From Tannockella sp964369175 (GTDB taxonomy: Bacteria > Bacillota_I > Bacilli_A > Erysipelotrichales > Coprobacillaceae): a stretch of 21,678 nucleotides of DNA. The notes under the pieces were generated by a model that saw nothing but the letters and a program-made list of their open reading frames with translations, did no database searches and was not told the DNA's origin. The translations under genes were made by a program, and so were the position numbers. The stretch lies in NCBI GenBank assembly GCA_964369175.1, contig CAYJEM010000033.1, positions 1-21,678 of the forward strand, written 5' to 3'. Positions 7,132 to 13,697 of the stretch are shown in pieces; position 1 is the stretch's first letter; every line of letters starts with the position of its first letter.

Positions 7132-8010
7132 ATGAATACCGTAGCAGAAAATAATAATATACAAATTTCAAATGAAAAAGGAAGTGTACTTTTGTTTTGT
7201 GTAATAATTTTGTCAGTTATTACAATCACGTTTAGCATTCTACTAGCGACAAGCACAAGTCGTGTTATGTCTACAAAAATGAATGCAGATATTACTGAGT
7301 ATCAAAACTTAGTTGAGTCTATTGGAAATGCATACATTGCAGAGATTAGTCTATCAATTGATATCGCTGAAAAAGCTGTAGCATACTACATGAGTGCTGA
7401 GTATTACAAAAAAGACACACCTGCACAGTTTTCTACAGAACTATATGCTGAAGAAAATAGTTATAATGAAATTCTAAGATACGCTGTATCGCAAAGTATC
7501 CAAGATGATATTAAAGCGCATTATCAGTCGCTATCGAACCCAGATAAATCAGTATTGTTAGGAAGTATGGAAGTAAAGATGGATCAGTTGTATACAGATA
7601 TCGTATATGACTTACTCGGAGAGTCTCCATCATTGTCAAATCCTGATGCATACAACAAGGCTTTAATGTTACAACGCCTTGAAACTACTCGTGCAAGTCA
7701 AAATCAATTGGGAATTGATTTATATGGAGTAGATGCTTCGCAGGAAATGTTAACAAGTAGTGTAGTAATTGACTTGCCATCTACTTATGAAATACCAGTA
7801 TCATTTTCAAACTACATAGATGCATCGTCATCAGTAGAATCATTTAAAGGAATTGCGCGTTTTGAACATAAAATTGACATTGGGGTATCAACAATACCTA
7901 ATGGAGTACTGTCAGTTTCACCAGAAAATAGTGCAATGATTGACTACAAAATTGCCGATAGTGCGCGTATTGTTTCAATCAAGAAGTGGCAAGTAATACC
8001 ACTACGTTAA
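7132..8010 (+). CDS. GspK/PilX-like minor pilin (lacks Glu5)
   Basis: 292 residues, first gene of the pilus operon. GGGGAGG at 7115-7121 supports the ATG at 7132. A 17-residue leader ends in NEKG and is followed by the hydrophobic stretch SVLLFCVIILSVITITFSIL (18-37), which looks like a class III signal cut by PilD after Gly17. Mature position 5 is Phe, not Glu. In type II secretion and type IV pili this is the mark of the GspK/PilX subunit that caps the tip, since it need not pair with the subunit ahead of it. The size also suits GspK-like proteins (about 300 residues). The remainder, rich in alpha-helical sequence up to about residue 200, is not recognised. Alternatively it is a membrane-anchored accessory protein that is not processed. 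Confidence 0.65.
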   Translation: MNTVAENNNIQISNEKGSVLLFCVIILSVITITFSILLATSTSRVMSTKMNADITEYQNLVESIGNAYIAEISLSIDIAEKAVAYYMSAEYYKKDTPAQFSTELYAEENSYNEILRYAVSQSIQDDIKAHYQSLSNPDKSVLLGSMEVKMDQLYTDIVYDLLGESPSLSNPDAYNKALMLQRLETTRASQNQLGIDLYGVDASQEMLTSSVVIDLPSTYEIPVSFSNYIDASSSVESFKGIARFEHKIDIGVSTIPNGVLSVSPENSAMIDYKIADSARIVSIKKWQVIPLR

Positions 8011-8083
8011 ATTGGTTTAACCAGCTAATGCTGTTTAAATATATGATGTGAATTCATCAAAAAGGGACCCTAAAAGAATTTAA

Positions 8084-8103
8084 AGAGAGAGAGAGAAAGA
8101 GAA
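8084..8103 (+). promoter_or_regulatory. AG-repeat ribosome binding region of the major pilin
   Basis: The usual AGGAGG is missing before the major pilin ATG (8104). In its place is (AG)6 at 8084-8095 followed by aaagagaa. Several registers could pair weakly with the end of 16S rRNA. The next pilin gene has AAGGAG running into (AG)4 (8689-8700). Confidence 0.5.
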
Positions 8104-8592
8104 ATGATTAAAAGAATTCAAGCAAAAAGAAATGAATTACAAGCAAAAGGAACAGAAAAAGGTTTTACATTAATCGAATTAATTATCGTAATCGCAATTA
8201 TTGGTTTATTAGCAGTAATCTTATTACCACAATTTGCAACATTCACAGACAGAACAATGGGAACAGCTGCACAAGCTGATGCTAAAAACATCTTAACAGT
8301 TGCTTCAGCACATACTGCTGCAACAAATGAAATTATTGACGACGCGGAATTAGCTTTAGAAATCGAAGTTGATGCTGGTTCAGGAAAAGTGATGGCAGTT
8401 GATGGTGGTGGAGCAAATGTTATTACTTACACATATACAAACAACGGAACTGGTGCAGTAGTAACAGCAACAATTGACGTAGCTAACAGCGATATTGCAT
8501 ATGTTGTTGATGCTGGTGGAAACGCTGAAAGAGCTAACAGAATTGCATCTGCAATCAATGATGATGATGTAGAAATAGCAGTAGCTCCTTAA
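8104..8592 (+). CDS. pilA: Major type IV pilin
   Basis: 162 residues. The prepilin motif is canonical: a charged leader ending TEKG (Gly20), then FTLIELIIVIAIIGLL, with Glu at mature position 5 that pairs with the N-terminal amine of the neighbouring subunit. Cleavage gives a 142-residue mature pilin. The remainder fits a small type IVa-like fold: helix to about residue 75, then a beta-rich half. No cysteine is present, so the fold lacks the C-terminal disulfide loop of many Gram-negative pilins. The 20-residue leader is longer than the usual 6-7 of type IVa pilins. It is taken as the major subunit because it has the cleanest pilin signature, and because its transcript is followed by hairpins (8617-8634 and 8644-8667) that would favour higher levels than for downstream genes. 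Confidence 0.9.
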   Translation: MIKRIQAKRNELQAKGTEKGFTLIELIIVIAIIGLLAVILLPQFATFTDRTMGTAAQADAKNILTVASAHTAATNEIIDDAELALEIEVDAGSGKVMAVDGGGANVITYTYTNNGTGAVVTATIDVANSDIAYVVDAGGNAERANRIASAINDDDVEIAVAP

Positions 8593-8643
8593 TCAAGAGA
8601 AGTTAATAAAGAAGTAACTAGGTGATAATCTAGTAAGATATAG

Positions 8644-8676
8644 ACACCCAATTATATGATTGGGTGTTTGTATTTG
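8644..8676 (+). terminator. Attenuator or RNA-stabilising hairpin after the major pilin
   Basis: acacccaat (8644-8652) and attgggtgt (8659-8667) form a perfect 9-base-pair stem with a 6-base loop, followed by a broken T-rich tail (ttgtattt). A weaker stem actag/ctagt lies just before it (8617-8621/8630-8634). As the downstream genes continue the same operon, partial termination or 3'-end protection of pilA mRNA is the likely role. Confidence 0.65.
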
Positions 8677-8700
8677 ATAAGTGTTATAAAGGAGAGAGAG

Positions 8701-9123
8701 ATGAAAAGAAGTCAACGTGGATTTACTGCAATTGAAGTGATAATTTTTTTAGCACTTTTAACAATAGTAATGGCAATACTAATTAGTCCTAATTTTTTCA
8801 AAGATGATTTTAATGAAGAAGAACGTGTGGCTATTGAGGAACAATTGAATTATTCAATGATTGAATACTATGGTATTTTTGAGAAATTTCCGTTTTCTGA
8901 AATAATTGATCCTCTAAATCCAAACCCAACGTATATGACAGAAGCGACACCAATTGTTGTACAAGAAGATGAATTGGAATTCATTAATCAAGAACTATTT
9001 GAATATACAGGGTACGATATTGAAAAAATGATTAGTGTATCAACAATATTTGATAAGTACGATGTTACTTTAACGTATAAACATCAGCATATTGCTGAGT
9101 TTCATGTAACTGCAAAACCATAG
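8701..9123 (+). CDS. Minor prepilin-like protein (GspH/FimT-like position)
   Basis: 140 residues from the ATG at 8701, chosen because AAGGAG (8689-8694) stands 6 bases before it and because it gives a normal 7-residue leader. The longer in-frame start at 8656 lies inside the terminator-like hairpin and has no ribosome binding site. MKRSQRG is followed by FTAIEVIIFLALLTIVMAIL with Glu at mature position 5, so it should be cut by PilD after Gly7 and can enter the pilus. The rest (many acidic residues, EEERVAIEEQLNYSMIEYYG helix, then a short beta-rich end) matches no family I can name. It is probably a minor pilin assembled with the K-like and J-like subunits encoded on either side. Confidence 0.75.
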   Translation: MKRSQRGFTAIEVIIFLALLTIVMAILISPNFFKDDFNEEERVAIEEQLNYSMIEYYGIFEKFPFSEIIDPLNPNPTYMTEATPIVVQEDELEFINQELFEYTGYDIEKMISVSTIFDKYDVTLTYKHQHIAEFHVTAKP

Positions 9124-9138
9124 TATAGGAGATATTGT

Positions 9139-9735
9139 ATGCAAGACAAAGAGATAGAAGCTACTAAAAAGCAAAAGGGATTTACATTAGTAGAAGTATT
9201 AATAACAATATTTATTTTAGTAGTTATTGTAATTGGATTACAATATACACTAATACTAAATTATAAGAATGTAGATATGATTAAAGAAGAGGTTTACTTT
9301 GGAAGTGCACCTGATAGAAACTTTAATTTTATAAAAAATGTGATAACTAGAAATCAGTCTAGTGAACATACATTTTCAACCGAGTTTGTTAGTGTTATCG
9401 GTGATGATGGACTACGTATTTATATAGGTGATGAAAGTGGTGTGAAGCTTTATGGATATGTAATGCTTGCAAATCCAACCGGAACACAGCAAGGATTATA
9501 TTATCATGTATCTACTTCAAAATCTAAGACATATCTTAGCGATGCCGATGTTGAATCTGGACATTCAATGAAGCTTTGTGATGATATAGATGACATTCGT
9601 TTTACGTTAGATACATCCAATGGATTATTAACAATTGTACAAAATTTTTCTAATGAGCCGTCAGGACATTTAGACGATGCCCCGGCACCAGAATTATTAG
9701 AAAGAGAAAACGCATTAAAGCTTTATGTATATTAA
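9139..9735 (+). CDS. Minor prepilin-like protein (GspJ/PilW-like)
   Basis: 198 residues, starting 15 bases after the previous gene with AGGAGA upstream. A 14-residue leader ending in KQKG precedes FTLVEVLITIFILVVIVIGL, with Glu at mature position 5. The globular part is mostly beta-strand sequence (FVSVIGDDGLRIYIGD, KLYGYVMLANP, LTIVQNFSN). Length and the LVEVLITI start fit the GspJ/PilW type of minor pilin, which in related systems joins the K- and I-like subunits in the tip complex. The family assignment rests on size, signature and neighbours only. Confidence 0.75.
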   Translation: MQDKEIEATKKQKGFTLVEVLITIFILVVIVIGLQYTLILNYKNVDMIKEEVYFGSAPDRNFNFIKNVITRNQSSEHTFSTEFVSVIGDDGLRIYIGDESGVKLYGYVMLANPTGTQQGLYYHVSTSKSKTYLSDADVESGHSMKLCDDIDDIRFTLDTSNGLLTIVQNFSNEPSGHLDDAPAPELLERENALKLYVY

Positions 9736-9761
9736 GCAGGAAGATAGGGTAGGAGAGAAGT

Positions 9762-11246
9762 ATGAATATTAATTTATTTTTTAGAAAAGATAGTATTATT
9801 GCAGGAATTTCAAAAGGAAAAAAATTCAAGCAAATGATGGTGTTCGAACACGAAAACATAATCGATAGTACTGGTGCTATTCAAAAGCCAGTAGAAGTAG
9901 CTGATTTTTTAATAGCACAATTACAAGATAAAAAAATAACACCAAAGTCAGTGGGGTTATCATTAGATAGAGCAGCAGTAATTTCATTTAACTTAACAGT
10001 TACATGTGACTCTAAAAAGCTTTTGGACCAAATGGTACGTTTAGCAATGGATGAAAGATATCCTGGAACATTAGAGGCCAATAAGTTTACATTTAAAATT
10101 ATAGGACAAAGTGGAAACAAATACGATGTTGTTGTAATGGTTGTTCCAACAGCAGTAATTGAAACATATATCCAATTTATTAAAAACTTAAAATTAAAAG
10201 TAGATTATATTGAAACTGTACCAAGTGTTTTTTCAAAGGTAATGAAATCAATTAGTGGAAATTCACAGAGTGCTTTGCAAAACTTAGGTATTCAAACTCT
10301 AGCAATTTCTCTGTTTGAGAACACACTACAAGTGTTAGTATTAAATAATTATGAAGTAACATTCTCTAACACAATGGTTTTACCTTCATATGCAGGTGAA
10401 AAAAGCGAAGAAGAAAGAAATAAAAGAATTATCACGTCTTTAAAGCAAATTATTGCAACACTTGATGAAAATAATACTTGTGAAGTATACATTGAGTATG
10501 ATGAAAATACATCAAAAGAAGCACAAAAGTCACTAGAGGCTGATATTCATAAAGAAATACCAAGTACAATTTTTAACATTAATGAAAATTATCAAAAATT
10601 TATTGTTGAAGCATTTGATATGGTAGTTCATAGAGAAACAAAAATATATGCTGAAATTGATTTTAAGAACAGTATTCAAATTGATACTTACAATAGTTAT
10701 GTTGATTCTAATAAATTCTTACGTATTGCAACAATTATATTTGCCTTAGTATCAGTAGGAGTTACTGGTACATATGGTTATTTAACAATTGATGAAATGT
10801 TGAAAAAATCAACAATTAGTGAAAATACAGATTATATTAAACAAAATGAAAGTGTAAACTTAATCGTTGATGAAAAGATAAAAAGCGAAGAACAATATGA
10901 AAAAGTATTTATGATAGATCAGTATTTAACAGATGGTAGGTTAAATTATGAAGAAGTTCAAGCAAATATCTATGGAAACTTACAAAAGCACGATAGTACC
11001 GTATTTAATATTTCTATTTCAGAAACTTTAGAAGTTCAAGTAGATGGGCAAGCAGAGTCATTTGAAAATGTTGCAAATTTGATGGATGAGTTTGAAGTAG
11101 AAGGAAGTCATTTTAATCAAGTTTTATTATCTAATATATCTGTAGACGCAGGGATATATGGTTCAAAGAGTGTGTATTTTTCATTAACGATGAATTATGA
11201 TTTAGCTTCAGAAGTTAGTGATAAGATAGGAACAGTGGAGGAATAA
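9762..11246 (+). CDS. pilM: PilM-PilN fusion: actin-like cytoplasmic domain plus bitopic PilN-like domain
   Basis: 494 residues. Residues 1-300 look like PilM, the actin-fold protein on the cytoplasmic face of the pilus platform: short start, strand pairs, SVGLSLDRAAVISF near 63-76 and VDYIETVPSV near 147-156 (PilM proteins have a similar 'V..ve..psa' segment). The nucleotide-binding motifs are weak: GISKGKKFK stands where PilM has GIDIGSSSIK, and no clear DxG follows in the second half. A single membrane helix lies at about 319-341 (FLRIATIIFALVSVGVTGTY). The remaining 150 residues, with coiled-coil sequence then a compact alpha/beta end (NISISETLEVQVDGQAESFE, NVANLMDEFE), match the layout of PilN. 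PilM and PilN are normally separate proteins held together by the PilN N-terminal peptide; here the link is covalent. The gene is followed 4 bases later by pilO. Confidence 0.75.
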   Translation: MNINLFFRKDSIIAGISKGKKFKQMMVFEHENIIDSTGAIQKPVEVADFLIAQLQDKKITPKSVGLSLDRAAVISFNLTVTCDSKKLLDQMVRLAMDERYPGTLEANKFTFKIIGQSGNKYDVVVMVVPTAVIETYIQFIKNLKLKVDYIETVPSVFSKVMKSISGNSQSALQNLGIQTLAISLFENTLQVLVLNNYEVTFSNTMVLPSYAGEKSEEERNKRIITSLKQIIATLDENNTCEVYIEYDENTSKEAQKSLEADIHKEIPSTIFNINENYQKFIVEAFDMVVHRETKIYAEIDFKNSIQIDTYNSYVDSNKFLRIATIIFALVSVGVTGTYGYLTIDEMLKKSTISENTDYIKQNESVNLIVDEKIKSEEQYEKVFMIDQYLTDGRLNYEEVQANIYGNLQKHDSTVFNISISETLEVQVDGQAESFENVANLMDEFEVEGSHFNQVLLSNISVDAGIYGSKSVYFSLTMNYDLASEVSDKIGTVEE

Positions 11247-11250
11247 GAAG

Positions 11251-13695
11251 GTGAGTAATATAATAAATAAATATTTAAATATATCAAATAATAATTTAGA
11301 GTTTATTCTAGAAGCTGATCTAATAAAATATTATGCATTAGAAGTTGATGATAGTGTAGATAGTATTACAATTAGTGGTGCAACGGGAGTTGATGAGGAT
11401 TCTTTATCTGGTTCATTAGGGAAGCAAGTCCTAAAGAATGGAGTAAACACATTAGTTGTAGAATATAAAAATGATGGAAAAGTTGAACATATTTTTAATA
11501 TTTCAGTTGTAAAAAAACTACAAAAGAAAAAAGATGCTATCAAATCAGTAAAAATTCAAGGTGAACATGTTGAATATAATAAGCATAAAAAAGCTTATGT
11601 TAAAGAGATAGTAAGTAATATTAAGGATGTTGTTATTGAAGTTCAAACAGCAAATAGTAAAGATCGTATTAGTGGAGACATAGGTGCAATTTCAATTCAA
11701 GAAGGTATCAATCCATTAATGGTAAAAGTGGAATATGCAAGTTCACAAAATACAGAAATAATAGATATTATTATTGAAAAGCACATAGAAGAGGAATTAG
11801 AAGTTTCTAGCATGGATGGTGCTACATCAGATTTTAGTAAGAACTTAAGTTCATTTGCAAGTGGTTCTATTGATGAAGAAGAAGAGGATTTCAATTTTGA
11901 TTTTGGTGCGATTGACGCTAGTATGCTATTTAATAATAATGCAACAAGCGATGAGGCAAATGAAGTTGTTATCGATACACTAGAGGAAATGTTAGTTGTC
12001 GAAGAAACACCAGTTGTTGAAGAAACGCCAGTTATTGAAGAAACACCAGTTGTTGAAGAAGTACCAGTTGTTGAAGAAGTACCAGTTGTTGAAGAAACAA
12101 AAATAGAGCTTCCAAAAGCTAGATTTCAAACAATTATTCCAATTGGAATCAATGCATTAGATTTAGTTAGTAATAAAGATATCGAAAAAGATATTGAAAA
12201 ACAAGATGAAAATTACAATCACTTAGAATTGATACCAGAATTCAATTCGGATGTGTATGAATATACAATTAATACGAGTGATAAAATTAAAGGGGTATAT
12301 TTCATTTTTCAAGGAGATGAAAATATTAATCAATTTAAAAAAGGTGAATTTAAAAATGTATCAGTTGGACATAACAAATTCAATTTTACCGTTAAAAATG
12401 CGACAGAATCAAAAGAATACACATGTACTGTAATCTGTAAAGAACCAGAGCGTATTGTTTCAATCACACCAGAAGAAGTTGAAATAATGACACCACCTGA
12501 AATGAATGAAGCTGCGGTTGAAATATTAACAGAGCCAGATTTAGAACCAGTAGTAGATACACCAAAAAACCCTAGATTAGTAAATGTAATTATTCCAGGA
12601 ACACGCTTAATACCTCCGTTCAATAGTGATGTATTTGATTATAAAATAATTGTTCAAGATAAGAGACTTGCAAAAAAAGCAGTTATTCAAACATTACCAA
12701 TTGAACCAGGAGTACACGTAGAGTTTCCTAAATCGAAATTGAATATAGTAAATTTAAAAGAACCAATTAAGGTTACTTCATCAGATGGTGATAATCAAGT
12801 TGTCTATACTTTCGAATTAGAACCAGAAGAGAAAAAGGGTAAAGTAGAAAAACTAAAGAAAGAAGTAGATATGTCTAAATACTTCTCACCTAGTGTTATT
12901 AAATTAGCTGGAAATATTAAAACCAAAGCTGCTGGCTCGAAGGACCTAAGCAATGTAAACATGAAGTCGTTAATGATTTTCCTAGGTCTTGTTATATTTT
13001 CAGTGGCTGGATACTACTTTGCAGTGATTCCTGCAATGCAGAGCAATGACTCAACTACATCAGATTATAATTTATCAAATATACAAAGAGAAGAAATGGA
13101 AGAAAAGGTTGCATTAAAAGATAAATACCTTCAAGATATCGAAGCATTTCAAGCATATAATGAATCATTAAGAGAGAAATATCCTGAAGGGAAAACACAA
13201 CAGGAAGCACTAAAAAATACACATGCAATTGCAAATCAGGCAAATATTGATCTTGAGTCTGTAACGATTGGTACAGCAAGCAATACTGATTTATTCTATT
13301 TCGAAGCAAAAATTAAAGAAAAAAATCTACAGGCATTATTAGATACTACAAAACTTGTAGAAGGATATGTTGAGACAGCAAAAAATGTATCAACTCAGCA
13401 AAAGGAAACAGTAACAAGTGTACCAGAAGAGTTACAAGAAAGTACAACATCGTCTGAAAGCAAAACTTCAACTACAGAAACAGCAGTGCCATCATACTTT
13501 ACAGTTTTAACAGAAACTATAACGCTTGAAGGAACACAAGCTCAAATTATGAATATGTACAAGTCTCAATATGCAGGACAACGTAGTGTATACATTGACA
13601 ATATGTCATGGAACCGTAAAGGAGAATCGGATACTGCAACAGATCAGTATACATTTAGCTTTACTATCGAATACTATCATTTTATAGGAGAATAA
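11251..13695 (+). CDS. pilO: PilO with large N-terminal cadherin-like extension
   Basis: 814 residues, GTG start at 11251 with GGAGG at 11237-11241. No signal peptide. Four modules resembling the cadherin-like beta-sandwich family lie before the membrane helix, at about 25-88, 95-176, 318-392 and 440-527; the last two share FNSDV(Y/F)xY. Between modules 2 and 3 are an acidic stretch (about 177-248) and six PVVEE(T/V) units (249-283). A basic linker (528-570) leads to one membrane helix at 573-594. After it come a coiled coil (about 600-640) and an alpha/beta end as in PilO, interrupted by a Ser/Thr/Glu-rich insert at 711-746. Basic residues before and acidic residues after the helix predict that the 570-residue N-terminal part is cytosolic, as is the short tail of ordinary PilO. 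PilO normally has about 200 residues and pairs with PilN; position after pilMN and before pilB supports the call. Confidence 0.75.
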   Translation: MSNIINKYLNISNNNLEFILEADLIKYYALEVDDSVDSITISGATGVDEDSLSGSLGKQVLKNGVNTLVVEYKNDGKVEHIFNISVVKKLQKKKDAIKSVKIQGEHVEYNKHKKAYVKEIVSNIKDVVIEVQTANSKDRISGDIGAISIQEGINPLMVKVEYASSQNTEIIDIIIEKHIEEELEVSSMDGATSDFSKNLSSFASGSIDEEEEDFNFDFGAIDASMLFNNNATSDEANEVVIDTLEEMLVVEETPVVEETPVIEETPVVEEVPVVEEVPVVEETKIELPKARFQTIIPIGINALDLVSNKDIEKDIEKQDENYNHLELIPEFNSDVYEYTINTSDKIKGVYFIFQGDENINQFKKGEFKNVSVGHNKFNFTVKNATESKEYTCTVICKEPERIVSITPEEVEIMTPPEMNEAAVEILTEPDLEPVVDTPKNPRLVNVIIPGTRLIPPFNSDVFDYKIIVQDKRLAKKAVIQTLPIEPGVHVEFPKSKLNIVNLKEPIKVTSSDGDNQVVYTFELEPEEKKGKVEKLKKEVDMSKYFSPSVIKLAGNIKTKAAGSKDLSNVNMKSLMIFLGLVIFSVAGYYFAVIPAMQSNDSTTSDYNLSNIQREEMEEKVALKDKYLQDIEAFQAYNESLREKYPEGKTQQEALKNTHAIANQANIDLESVTIGTASNTDLFYFEAKIKEKNLQALLDTTKLVEGYVETAKNVSTQQKETVTSVPEELQESTTSSESKTSTTETAVPSYFTVLTETITLEGTQAQIMNMYKSQYAGQRSVYIDNMSWNRKGESDTATDQYTFSFTIEYYHFIGE
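11995..12099 (+). repeat. Tandem 18-bp repeat encoding PVVEE(T/V) linker in PilO
   Basis: Five full units and one partial unit of the type gttgttgaagaaacacca run from 11995 to 12099. Units 4 and 5 are identical; the others differ by one to three bases. They encode an acidic, proline-spaced linker between cadherin-like modules 2 and 3. The number of units may vary between strains without breaking the frame. Confidence 0.9.
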
Positions 13696-13697
13696 AT

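Noticed and set aside
8656..8700. Longer start (MIGCLYLISVIKERE) for the second small prepilin.
   Set aside because: It starts within the hairpin loop after pilA, lacks a ribosome binding site, and would put a hydrophobic stretch ahead of the prepilin leader. ATG 8701 has AAGGAG 6 bases before it.
11995..12099. Regular 18-base repeats as a CRISPR-like array.
   Set aside because: There are no spacers; the units are contiguous, in frame and code for a PVVEE linker.
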